Shown here: piece after piece, positions 1 through 6,148 of the stretch
Layout: the number at the start of each line of letters is the position of its first letter
Numbering within the stretch: position 1 is the stretch's first letter
Assembly: GCA_964446595.1 (NCBI GenBank)
Contig: CAYUPY010000053.1
Span: 1 to 8,701, forward strand
Direction: 5' to 3'
From: CAYUPY01 sp964446595
GTDB taxonomy: Bacteria; Patescibacteriota; Dojkabacteria; J137; JAEUSD01
DNA: 8,701 nucleotides
Made by a program: the position numbers and the translations under genes
The notes under the pieces: generated by a model
Told to the model about the DNA's origin: nothing
The model's input: the letters and a program-made list of their open reading frames with translations, nothing else
Database searches by the model: none

Positions 1-21
1 CCCTCCTATTCCCCGATAGTG

Positions 22-27
22 TAAAAT
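22..27 (+). promoter_or_regulatory. Repeat-embedded -10 hexamer (first visible repeat)
   Basis: TAAAAT lies 2 nt before the repeat/spacer junction and is directly preceded by TG. In Neisseria meningitidis II-C arrays the repeat ends in an extended -10 (TGCTACAAT) that starts each crRNA inside its spacer. The placement here is the same, although the one-base gap between TG and the hexamer is missing. Transcription would start near 34, leaving about 26 nt of spacer in the crRNA. The homologous position is seen; the activity is inferred. Confidence 0.45.
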
Positions 28-62
28 ACAGTCTAGTTAATGCACAGCAGGAATTTGGTCTT

Positions 63-107
63 TATTCCCTCCTATTCCCCGATAGTGTAAAATACCGGGA
101 GGGAATA
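63..107 (+). repeat. Inverted repeat linking the last CRISPR repeat to its flank
   Basis: TATTCCCTCC at 63-72, inside the terminal repeat, is the exact reverse complement of GGAGGGAATA at 98-107, just outside it: a perfect 10-bp stem with a 25-nt loop. Seen from the other strand, 98-107 is a fragment of the repeat in inverted orientation. In array RNA the fold would occupy the part of the repeat around the repeat:anti-repeat bulge. Its role (cap, processing signal or relic of a repeat) is not known. Confidence 0.7.
88..93 (+). promoter_or_regulatory. Repeat-embedded -10 hexamer (terminal repeat)
   Basis: This is the same TAAAAT as in the first repeat, here in the terminal repeat. If active, RNA would start near 100 and run with no spacer into the 3' end of cas2, antisense to it. 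Inferred from the Neisseria analogy only. Confidence 0.35.
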
Positions 108-120
108 CCCTTTAGGGGTA
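106..120. other. Small hairpin between the array and cas2
   Basis: TACCC (106-110) pairs with GGGTA (116-120) around a 5-nt loop, in the 39-bp gap between the last repeat and the cas2 stop. It could slow transcription from either side, but no T-run follows on either strand, so it is not a convincing terminator. Confidence 0.3.
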
Positions 121-134
121 ATAAGATTTGGATT

Positions 135-449
135 TTAGAACATAGTTAATTGGGTGGGTTCTCGGATTTCTTCTAGTACTTTTGGAGTGCCTACTAGGAA
201 GTCAATCTCGGCAAATTGTTTTTCGGTGAGAATTAGTGACCTGACTACACCCCATTGAGGAAGATTTCTATCTAAGCGTTTTTTATGCTTATTAACTCCA
301 TCCACACCCTTGCAGAGTCGTATATAAATTGAATACTGCATCATGTCGTAACCGTCATCTATTAAGAACTTTCTGAATTTCGTATATTCTCTTCGGTGCT
401 TCTGCTCTTTAACTGGCAGGTCGAACATTACAATTAGTCTCATAAACAT
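135..449 (-). CDS. cas2: CRISPR-associated endonuclease Cas2
   Basis: Cas2 is a small ferredoxin-fold protein whose dimer bridges two Cas1 dimers in the complex that integrates new spacers. The 104-residue product is the normal family length and opens with the typical first strand MRLIVMFDLPV. Its Asp10 is the conserved acidic residue after the strand, and YSIYIRL (about 40-46) and GVVRSLILTEKQF (about 67-79) are later family strands. The ATG at 449 lies 3 nt after the cas1 stop; an in-frame ATG two codons later (443) would give the more usual MRLIV start, and no Shine-Dalgarno sequence decides between them. It is the last gene of the cas9-cas1-cas2 operon, probably translated by coupling to cas1, and its 3' end faces the array 39 bp away. 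Confidence 0.95.
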   Translation of the reverse strand: MFMRLIVMFDLPVKEQKHRREYTKFRKFLIDDGYDMMQYSIYIRLCKGVDGVNKHKKRLDRNLPQWGVVRSLILTEKQFAEIDFLVGTPKVLEEIREPTQLTMF

Positions 450-452
450 TAT

Positions 453-1364
453 CTAGGTATAAGATTTACGTTTTTCAGCTTTAAATTCCGGCAGAATTAA
501 TGATTTAGTATTGCTATCGTTAATAGCGGTTACAAAACTCTTCACCATTTGTTCAATAGAAGACTCTAAAGAGTACTCCTTCCCATTAAAAATTACTGCC
601 AGATTTAGTAGATCAAACAAGGTAGCACGGTCGTTCTTATTGAGCATAGAGTCCTGTTTATAGGATATATTCAGTTTTACAAAGTACTCTACAAAAGGAC
701 GGTAGGGTTCGATTAGGTCATCAGCTAAATTGAAGTTATTGTATTCATTTTTGTGGTGGATCCCAACTGCTGGTAGTAACCCAAAAGCCGCGATGTTTCG
801 TGCAATTACCCCCCTTACGATTGAAAACCCATAGTTTAGAGCAAAGTTAATTTTGTTCTCACTCGAACGATAGAAATCTCTACCAAACAATGCACTAAAA
901 TAGACCGCAGCTGCATAGGATTCTCGGTTAGTTCTATCATGAACATAAACTTGGCGGGAAATGTTTTCCAGCCTCGAAGCTACTTTTGGTTTCCCCACTT
1001 CAGCTAAGACTGAAGCTTCATTAACAATCTTCTGTTTGATGATGGATTTCCATATTCTTCCTTGGAAAGAGTCATTTAGTGCCAATTGTTTATAGATTTG
1101 TTTTACTTGGCGGGAGTGGTTTTGAAAGCTTAGAAATACTCCCACAGGAAGATGTTGGTCATTACAAACAAATAAAGCGGTATTGGTCTCCGCCAAGGAC
1201 TTTAGAGTGTGCATTGTGATAGTAGTCTGTCTATCTTCAATAACCACAGCACCCAAATCCTCGTAAGGAATTTCCAAGAAAGTATCGTCTTTTTCTAGTC
1301 TTATTCTGTTGTGTAAGCTGCGTACATAAGCTTTTGATCCTATAAATAGGTTCCTAAAGGCCAT
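453..1364 (-). CDS. cas1: CRISPR-associated endonuclease Cas1 (type II)
   Basis: Cas1 is the integrase of CRISPR adaptation: with Cas2 it inserts protospacer DNA at the repeat boundary. The product has 303 residues, standard for type II Cas1. The N-terminal beta domain covers about 1-85. The C-terminal helical domain carries the metal-binding triad: Glu148 in NRESYAA, His204 (or His203) in GIHHKNEYNNF, and Glu219 in LADDLIEPYRP. The last two motifs are close to the type II consensus. The ATG lies inside the end of cas9 (11-bp overlap) and only 3 nt separate its TAG stop from the cas2 ATG, so the three genes form one transcript. No Shine-Dalgarno sequence precedes it, which suggests coupling to cas9 translation. 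No cas4 or csn2 is present, as expected for subtype II-C. Confidence 0.97.
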   Translation of the reverse strand: MAFRNLFIGSKAYVRSLHNRIRLEKDDTFLEIPYEDLGAVVIEDRQTTITMHTLKSLAETNTALFVCNDQHLPVGVFLSFQNHSRQVKQIYKQLALNDSFQGRIWKSIIKQKIVNEASVLAEVGKPKVASRLENISRQVYVHDRTNRESYAAAVYFSALFGRDFYRSSENKINFALNYGFSIVRGVIARNIAAFGLLPAVGIHHKNEYNNFNLADDLIEPYRPFVEYFVKLNISYKQDSMLNKNDRATLFDLLNLAVIFNGKEYSLESSIEQMVKSFVTAINDSNTKSLILPEFKAEKRKSYT

Positions 1365-4300
1365 TACGCTTTTTATATTTTAGTTTAAACGGCAGCCGTT
1401 TTTCTTGTTTTACTTTGTGAAGACCACCAAGGGGATCAACATTGTATTTCTCTAACATATCTAGTGTTCGTGCTCCCGCAGAAATATCTTTATCGAGTTT
1501 GCCTTTTTTCTCAACACCAGACCCATCTTGTTTCTGGAAAATAAGGGCACCACTCTTAGAATGTATCTTAATATAGTAACCCTCTTCTATCTCTGATGAG
1601 CCGTTTCTTTTTAACCGTATGTAATCATTCTTGTAGAGCGAGAACCTAAAGTTGTAGCTGTCATCCATTATCGGCCAATCTTTGCGCGCTCTACCATCTA
1701 CGACTGCTCGATTAGGTAACTCTTGCTTAATTGTATCGTAAACATAAATAGGCACAAGATAGTGTTTTCCCTCTTTCTCAAACACATCTACTCTAACCAT
1801 TGATTGTCCACTCTCAACCCATGCTGTGTGATTACCTCTGCTAATAGGTTTAGCGCTGTTGCTAGCACTTGGGACTTTAGTAGACACAATTTTTGTTTTG
1901 GGTCCATCACTATTATCCTTAGTGACTAGTAATTTACCTGTTGCTGCTTGCTCTTTTTGCCTTAGTGTTAAAGGTTCTACTCTTTTTATGTAAGTGGGGT
2001 CGTCTTTATAAAACTGGAAGGTTTTCTCTTTAGCCAAACTAAATTTGTCTAATGGTTTTCTTACTGAGAGAACTTTTTTCCCTTTGTTATCTTCACCTTC
2101 TAGGCGGTAGACTGTATCCGCATGTGCGGTGCCTGTCACTTTGCGCACTGGCGCTCTTGACACGAATAAAGGTTTTACGAGTCCCATAATATCTCCGTAA
2201 CGCTTTTTTGTATCAGCTTTTTCTAGGTAAACTTTGAATTCATTCTTTTCAGCAAAAATACGGTTGTGGATATCTCCGTAAAAGTTCTCCCATGGTTTTG
2301 GTGCTTCTTCTTTAATTTTTTGGAGATCTTCGTCAAAGTCCTGCACTCTAAATTTTCGTGTTTTGGCATAGTCGTTTAGCTTTTTGATCAGCGATCTGGT
2401 AGTGATTGCTGCAATTACGGCATCCATTGCGTGGTGACGGTCATTGTTTCTGTCTTTAGCAAAGTCGTAGTAAAACTTGCGTACTATTGCCGTTACTCTC
2501 CCATTTACGGTTACAACCCGCGATTTTTTATCAAAATCGCGGAACACTAAATTGTTTTCAATATAGTTCTTTATATACCTTGATGTGTAGCGCATTTCAT
2601 TTAACTGCCTTTCGGCAAATCCCGTTTCTACTTCGGTTGAAACTAGTTTTGCTTTTTTACGGCCTGCGATATCTAAGGAGTTAACATAGTTGACATATTG
2701 TTTCCAATCTGCGGAGTTAAGGTCTTTATTAAAGTACTCGAATGGTGTTTTATTGCTTTTCTCCTGGTTCACCTTTTTAGAGACCAAGATTCTGTTCAGG
2801 TAAGAGTCATCGGCGATCCTGCTCCAAGGTATAGCATGATCAATCTCAGTATTTGTAAATAACTTGTCTGCTGGAATTGCTTCTCTGCTTAATAAGCACT
2901 TCCCTTTTTGATCTTCCCATAATATATATCGTTGAATATCTTGCTTGCTAGGTTTAGTAATTCCAAATTCTTTTATTAGGATTTGCATAACCCTTTCTCG
3001 CCTTTTGCGCAGCTTACTGTTATGCCTACTAATTTGATTTCTGGTTTCTTCTCCGTTTTTTAGGTCTCTACCTAATTCAATATTGACAAAAGTTGGAGAA
3101 CCATACTTACGAACAAGTGCATTTATTATCTTTCTAGTCTCAGACAGGACTCTTTTTACACGAGGATTAGTTAGGGTCGGATCGTCAATTGGTGTCAGGA
3201 GTATAGATTTAGTAGTCTGAGCGTCTAGATGGTATTTCTTTTTGGTCTTATCTATAGCATTAGACGTATTGATACCAGTGCTCAGTTGTGGAACTATCTC
3301 CCATATTGCTTTCAACGACAAATCACCATATTTCTCCTTTGTTTCTAAATTTTCCACCAGTTGTTGCAGCTTTTTTTTATCAAAATCTATAGCATTCTCA
3401 ATCAGAGATTTTGATATACCTGCTTGTAACCTCTCCTCATCTCGGTACTTGGTAAGATTTACAAGAAAGCACTCATCTAGCAATTGGTAATTAATTCCAA
3501 TAGCATCTTGTAGTGCTGGGTAATACTTTTGGAAGGCTGAATTGAAGCTCTTAAGATAGCTATTTCCTGAGAATATGGTCTTGGCTTCATACTTTGGTAA
3601 GCCGTCTTTTCCCAAGTCTAGTTCGTAAATGTCTTTTTTGGTATCTTTATCCTTGCCTACATTTTTCTTTTTTGGGTATTCACCAGGCAGGGCTTGTTTT
3701 TGGTCAATATTTAGGAACTCTCGCAAATGGTTTGTTTTGAAATCCTTAAATTGGATAATGTAACTTTGGTGAACGTGTTCAATAAGTTCCTCGATTTCTT
3801 CTATTTCCAGCCTAGACCATTTGTGAGTTTCCTTGTGTCGCAATGATATGTAGTATTTACCTGTTTGCGAATCCTTCTTAATATAATTCAGTAAGGACTG
3901 GAGACTTCTTAGAAAATGATAGCCATAGCTACCACTTGGAGCTCTGTATAAATCTTCCTGATAACCATTACGTGTATTGAAAATAGAACATATTCCAACT
4001 AGCTTGCTAATTTTGTCAGGGTCAAAATAGTGGCGCTGAGCACTCCAAATGGAGATGAATTCTTTTTCAAATTCTGTGGTTATTATTTGATTGCCGAGCT
4101 TTCGCTGTGTCGCGAGTATTTTGCGTATTTCATCCTCGATTTGATCGCGAGTAAATACTGCAAGGTAGTTGCCTCGCCGATTACGTTTCTGATGTCCATA
4201 TTTAGTAGGGTCGAGTTTTTCTTCATCTAAAGTGTTTTCATCCTCGATGGCCGCTGTGTTCAAAAACATTGGGGCAAGATATAGAGCTTCTCCTACTGTA

Positions 4301-4797
4301 CGGTGTTTCTCAGCTGTTTCCCTCATGTTTTTTACCGCCACACCATACTCCTTGCCACCACCCTCGTCTTTATCTATATTCTTGCGGTTTGATTTGAAGC
4401 CCCTTCTTTTTGATAAATGTAATAAGACCCTTGCTAGTTCCCCCTTCGTTAGTAGTTCATTCAATGCTTGATAGCGGAGCCTATATGGGTCTTCGTTCTT
4501 TAGGAGTTCAAGATCTTCTAGGTTATCAATTAGCCCTGAGCGTATTAAGTAGTCCTTAATTCGTTTAAGTCTGTGCCTGCGTCGACGGAGGCGCTTTCTA
4601 GTCGAACGTGCACCGCGACGTATTGCCGCTGCAGTTTTACCATCATTATCTACTGCTGACTCAAAAATTCTCACACCAACATCAATCAGCCTCTTGTGAT
4701 GAACCTCAACGTTTTGATCATCTATCTCGATAGCACACCAGCCGATCGAACTTACCCCTAAGTCCAGGCCGATGATATATGCAGGATTCTTGTTCAT
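1354..4797 (-). CDS. cas9: CRISPR-associated endonuclease Cas9, subtype II-C
   Basis: Cas9 is the RNA-guided DNA nuclease of type II systems, loaded with crRNA and tracrRNA. At 1147 residues it is slightly longer than Neisseria Cas9 and far shorter than II-A enzymes. Domains, approximately: RuvC-I 5-50 with Asp12 in IIGLDLGVSSIGW; Arg-rich bridge helix 58-85; REC lobe 86-530; RuvC-II with Glu574 in VNIELGRDL; HNH 615-730 with Asp653-His654 (EIDHAIPWS) and Asn677, matching SpCas9 D839/H840/N863; RuvC-III from about 725 with His789 and Asp792 (DRHHAMDA); WED about 830-960; PAM-interacting domain about 985-1147. All nuclease residues are present, so both cleavage centres should work. The PAM cannot be read from the sequence. 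The ATG lies 9 nt after the T-run of the tracrRNA terminator, with no Shine-Dalgarno sequence and no separate promoter visible. It overlaps cas1 by 11 bp. Confidence 0.98.
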   Translation of the reverse strand: MNKNPAYIIGLDLGVSSIGWCAIEIDDQNVEVHHKRLIDVGVRIFESAVDNDGKTAAAIRRGARSTRKRLRRRRHRLKRIKDYLIRSGLIDNLEDLELLKNEDPYRLRYQALNELLTKGELARVLLHLSKRRGFKSNRKNIDKDEGGGKEYGVAVKNMRETAEKHRTVGEALYLAPMFLNTAAIEDENTLDEEKLDPTKYGHQKRNRRGNYLAVFTRDQIEDEIRKILATQRKLGNQIITTEFEKEFISIWSAQRHYFDPDKISKLVGICSIFNTRNGYQEDLYRAPSGSYGYHFLRSLQSLLNYIKKDSQTGKYYISLRHKETHKWSRLEIEEIEELIEHVHQSYIIQFKDFKTNHLREFLNIDQKQALPGEYPKKKNVGKDKDTKKDIYELDLGKDGLPKYEAKTIFSGNSYLKSFNSAFQKYYPALQDAIGINYQLLDECFLVNLTKYRDEERLQAGISKSLIENAIDFDKKKLQQLVENLETKEKYGDLSLKAIWEIVPQLSTGINTSNAIDKTKKKYHLDAQTTKSILLTPIDDPTLTNPRVKRVLSETRKIINALVRKYGSPTFVNIELGRDLKNGEETRNQISRHNSKLRKRRERVMQILIKEFGITKPSKQDIQRYILWEDQKGKCLLSREAIPADKLFTNTEIDHAIPWSRIADDSYLNRILVSKKVNQEKSNKTPFEYFNKDLNSADWKQYVNYVNSLDIAGRKKAKLVSTEVETGFAERQLNEMRYTSRYIKNYIENNLVFRDFDKKSRVVTVNGRVTAIVRKFYYDFAKDRNNDRHHAMDAVIAAITTRSLIKKLNDYAKTRKFRVQDFDEDLQKIKEEAPKPWENFYGDIHNRIFAEKNEFKVYLEKADTKKRYGDIMGLVKPLFVSRAPVRKVTGTAHADTVYRLEGEDNKGKKVLSVRKPLDKFSLAKEKTFQFYKDDPTYIKRVEPLTLRQKEQAATGKLLVTKDNSDGPKTKIVSTKVPSASNSAKPISRGNHTAWVESGQSMVRVDVFEKEGKHYLVPIYVYDTIKQELPNRAVVDGRARKDWPIMDDSYNFRFSLYKNDYIRLKRNGSSEIEEGYYIKIHSKSGALIFQKQDGSGVEKKGKLDKDISAGARTLDMLEKYNVDPLGGLHKVKQEKRLPFKLKYKKRNGL
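2518..2542. repeat. Perfect 10-bp inverted repeat inside cas9
   Basis: CCGCGATTTT (2518-2527) and AAAATCGCGG (2533-2542) are exact reverse complements around a 5-nt loop. They lie in cas9 codons about 752-760, between the HNH and RuvC-III motifs. In the cas9 mRNA this gives a stable hairpin. No T-run follows in the mRNA sense, so it is not an intrinsic terminator; it may be chance in codons for FDKKSR. Confidence 0.6.
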
Positions 4798-4806
4798 TTT
4801 ATTTAT

Positions 4807-4830
4807 AAAAATCCCCCGCCGGAGCAGGGG
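4807..4830 (-). terminator. Rho-independent terminator of tracrRNA
   Basis: On the minus strand CCCCTGC (4830-4824) pairs with GCGGGGG (4819-4813), one T:G wobble included, around the TCCG tetraloop, a UNCG-type loop closed by C-G. An A and five T residues (4811-4807) follow. The hairpin forms the 3' end of tracrRNA. It stands between the only evident promoter and the cas9 ATG, so cas9 expression probably depends on read-through. Confidence 0.88.
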
Positions 4831-4868
4831 CAGAGCAAGATTCTCACCTTTACGGCATATTGCCTTAT

Positions 4869-4901
4869 CTTTACAACTCCTATCCCCCGATAGTGTATAT
4901 T
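4869..4901 (-). repeat. tracrRNA anti-repeat
   Basis: This is a degenerate copy of the CRISPR repeat, 4.8 kb from the array and in the same orientation on the plus strand. Shared blocks are CTTTA (4869-4873), CTCCTAT (4877-4883) and CCCCGATAGTGTA (4885-4897). The minus strand also contains CTATC-GGGG-GATAG, a small self-hairpin that could compete with crRNA pairing. Confidence 0.92.
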
Positions 4902-4914
4902 AAAGATATGCTGG

Positions 4915-4943
4915 ATTATAGCATGCGATATATAATGGTGTCT
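4915..4943 (-). promoter_or_regulatory. Promoter of tracrRNA (and probably the cas operon)
   Basis: On the minus strand a perfect TATAAT (4920-4915) is preceded by TGC, an extended -10. An 18-nt spacer separates it from TAGACA (4944-4939 approximately), five of six bases of the -35 consensus. It starts RNA near 4907-4909, just before the anti-repeat. Confidence 0.75.
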
Positions 4944-4964
4944 AACTGTTCTTTATGCTAAGTT
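4931..4964 (+). promoter_or_regulatory. Candidate promoters of the Ham1/RdgB-like gene
   Basis: There are two plus-strand candidates. TATAAT at 4931-4936 is perfect but has no good -35; it would give a leader of about 27 nt. TAAGTT at 4959-4964, preceded by TGC, ends 5 nt before the ATG and would give an almost leaderless RNA. The same ATGCTAAG string precedes the DUF427 gene. The first box lies back to back with the tracrRNA promoter, separated by the palindrome GCATGC. Confidence 0.5.
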
Positions 4965-4969
4965 GAATA

Positions 4970-5557
4970 ATGACCAATTCCCACCTACCCAAAATCACCT
5001 ACCTAACCTCCAATCCTGGCAAGGTTGAGGAAGCGAATCGGCACTTTGTGGAACGCTATGGCTTCGAGGTAGAGATTATGAATCCTGATTTTGAGTTGCT
5101 TGAGATCCAAGCGGCTAGTTCGGTGGAGGTGGTTAAGTTTACGGTGGAATATGCCTGTAAAAGATTATCTAAACCTGTTTTAAAGTCGGATACTGCCCTG
5201 TACATAGACTATCTTGGTGGCTTGCCGGGGCCTTACAATGCTTTTTTTGATAAGCAGATTGGAACAGAAAAATTTATAGAGTTGATGAAGGGTGTGACTG
5301 ATCGCTCTGCTAGACTTGAGCATTCATTTGCATACTGCGAGCCGGGTAAGGAAGCTATGATTTTCACAGGAGGTTCTACAGGACGAATCAGTGAAGAACC
5401 AAGAGGCGGAGGCAGATGGCATAACAGCTTTTATATCCCTGACGGCGAGGAACGCACTCTAAGCGAGATCAAAGCCGAAGATGAATTGCTAGAAGCAAGT
5501 TACTGGGGTACGGCGATTGATGACTTTGCAGAGTGGTATTTGTCAAACTATGTGTAA
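4970..5557 (+). CDS. Divergent Ham1/RdgB-family nucleotide pyrophosphatase
   Basis: Ham1/RdgB enzymes hydrolyse ITP, dITP and XTP to monophosphates, keeping deaminated purines out of nucleic acids in the cytoplasm. The 195-residue product has normal length and the family landmarks TSNPGKVEE (13-21, phosphate-binding start), SDTALYID (73-80, with the catalytic-position Asp74) and GGLPGPYN (83-90). The C-terminal half aligns in order with E. coli RdgB but has lost base-recognition motifs: the place of GFGYDP holds RWHNSF (149-154), and SHRG is SYWG (177-180). The fold assignment is firm; the substrate may differ from ITP/XTP. The ATG has no Shine-Dalgarno sequence. The gene diverges from tracrRNA and its end overlaps the CYTH gene by 10 bp. 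A functional link to CRISPR is not indicated. Confidence 0.85.
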   Translation: MTNSHLPKITYLTSNPGKVEEANRHFVERYGFEVEIMNPDFELLEIQAASSVEVVKFTVEYACKRLSKPVLKSDTALYIDYLGGLPGPYNAFFDKQIGTEKFIELMKGVTDRSARLEHSFAYCEPGKEAMIFTGGSTGRISEEPRGGGRWHNSFYIPDGEERTLSEIKAEDELLEASYWGTAIDDFAEWYLSNYV

Positions 5558-6105
5558 CTTTTGTCAATTTGCGCCGCAACTTCTTTCTGTTCTTCTGGGC
5601 TCATGGGTTTTATGCCCAGCTCTTCTGCGATTGCGTGCAATAACTTTTCAGCCTTGGCTTGCTCTGTTTTGTCGTTAATCATCTTTTCTAGTTCGATATG
5701 GTAGCCCCAAGATTCGGAGTACTTGAGAGCAATTTCTACACCTTTGTACATGTAGTTGCGTCGCTGTTGAAACGAGTGTTGCACTTGCTCGAATGCAAGT
5801 GCTTTGAAGATTCTAGTCGCACTTTCGAAGTCTGTTGGTGCGATTGAGATTTCCACCTCCTCTGTATCGTGGCCACCCTTACCTACTCGAGTTGTCTTCA
5901 GGACAATTTTGGCTGACTGTTGCGAAACATTGTGCACGGTTTTTACAACTTTCTGTGGGTGGAGGAAAAAGTAAACGTCTTTATCGTCCTGACCCAAGTC
6001 TTCGGCATTGACGTCCAGAAAAGCTTTTAGTTGCCCATATTTTTGCTGGTCAAAGAGTGAGCGAATCTCTACTTCAATGGTCGGTTTTGAATTTGTTTCT
6101 TTCAT
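5548..6105 (-). CDS. CYTH-domain protein (class IV adenylate cyclase/triphosphatase fold)
   Basis: CYTH proteins form an eight-stranded tunnel that binds triphosphates and divalent metal; members include class IV adenylate cyclases, thiamine triphosphatases and inorganic triphosphatases. The signature ExEx(K/R) is present as Glu11-Val-Glu13-Ile-Arg15. Further charged strands follow in family order: KIVLK (66-70), EEVEISI (82-88), QQRRNYMYKGVEIALKYS (113-130) and GYHIELEKMI (134-143, with acidic Glu138 and Glu140). The length of 185 residues fits a single domain with a helical tail (145-180). No transmembrane segment is seen, so it should be cytoplasmic. The substrate cannot be decided from sequence. 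It converges on and overlaps the Ham1 gene by 10 bp, and shares a 43-bp divergent promoter region with the alpha/beta hydrolase gene. No Shine-Dalgarno sequence is visible. Confidence 0.85.
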   Translation of the reverse strand: MKETNSKPTIEVEIRSLFDQQKYGQLKAFLDVNAEDLGQDDKDVYFFLHPQKVVKTVHNVSQQSAKIVLKTTRVGKGGHDTEEVEISIAPTDFESATRIFKALAFEQVQHSFQQRRNYMYKGVEIALKYSESWGYHIELEKMINDKTEQAKAEKLLHAIAEELGIKPMSPEEQKEVAAQIDKSYT

Positions 6106-6140
6106 TGTATTGTATTGCGCTGCAAACTTGGCTGTACAAT
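6104..6140. promoter_or_regulatory. Divergent promoter region with TACAAT boxes
   Basis: The 43-bp gap between the CYTH and hydrolase genes carries TACAAT at 6135-6140 (plus strand, TG directly before), 8 nt ahead of the hydrolase ATG, so its RNA would be almost leaderless. On the minus strand TACAAT occurs twice (6114-6109 and 6109-6104); the first ends 3 nt before the CYTH ATG and the second overlaps it, so these may not be that gene's real -10. No good -35 is seen. Confidence 0.5.
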
Positions 6141-6148
6141 AATAAACG

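Larger units (their letters stand above)
1..95 (+). CRISPR. End of type II-C CRISPR array (2 repeats, 1 spacer)
   Basis: A 29-bp sequence starting CCCTCCTATTCCCCGATAGT and ending GTAAAATAC occurs identically at 1-29 and 67-95, so the period is 66. With the usual 36-bp type II repeat this gives a full repeat at 60-95 (starting CTTTATTCCC, ending TAAAATAC), a spacer at 30-59 and a first repeat cut by the left edge. No further repeat is found at the expected position 126, so this is the cas-proximal end; the rest lies outside the window. The repeat's left boundary is uncertain by about 1 bp because only one complete copy is visible. Orientation is plus: the tracrRNA anti-repeat upstream of cas9 (minus-strand RNA) can pair only with plus-strand repeat RNA. 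The array is therefore transcribed toward cas2, convergent with the cas operon. The spacer's target is unknown. Confidence 0.95.
4803..4909 (-). ncRNA. tracrRNA of the II-C system
   Basis: This trans-activating RNA pairs with the crRNA repeat and anchors it in Cas9. The minus strand of 4869-4901 is an anti-repeat. Its plus-strand image shares CTTTA, then CTCCTAT, then CCCCGATAGTGTA with the array repeat; the one mismatch between the last two blocks is a G:U pair in RNA. A 5-bp lower stem, a UUCC/UUG bulge and a 21-bp upper stem result. After ATAA comes a nexus hairpin GGCA-ATA-TGCC (4864-4854), then GCTCTGCCCC and the terminator stem. AATAAGGC, GCCG-AA and GCTCTGCCCC also occur, in this order, in Neisseria meningitidis tracrRNA, as I recall that sequence. 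The start is placed near 4907-4909 from the TATAAT box; total length is about 105 nt. It is on the same strand as cas9 and directly upstream of it. Confidence 0.92.

Noticed and set aside
30..59. Self-targeting by the visible spacer
   Set aside because: I saw no match to it elsewhere in this window by eye; targets outside cannot be judged.
96..134. A canonical AT-rich CRISPR leader between the array and cas2
   Set aside because: Only 39 bp are available, no promoter pointing into the array is seen on the minus strand, and crRNA orientation is plus by anti-repeat pairing. Any leader upstream of the array is outside the window.
2487..4471. Plus-strand open frames of 65-82 codons opposite cas9
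   Set aside because: They lie wholly antisense to a well-conserved gene, resemble no family, and are short enough to arise by chance.
4802..4807. TATAAA on the minus strand just before the cas9 ATG as a leaderless cas9 promoter
   Set aside because: The spacing to the ATG is slightly short, it is part of the terminator tail, and the -35 region (CCCCTG) falls in the terminator stem with no resemblance to consensus.
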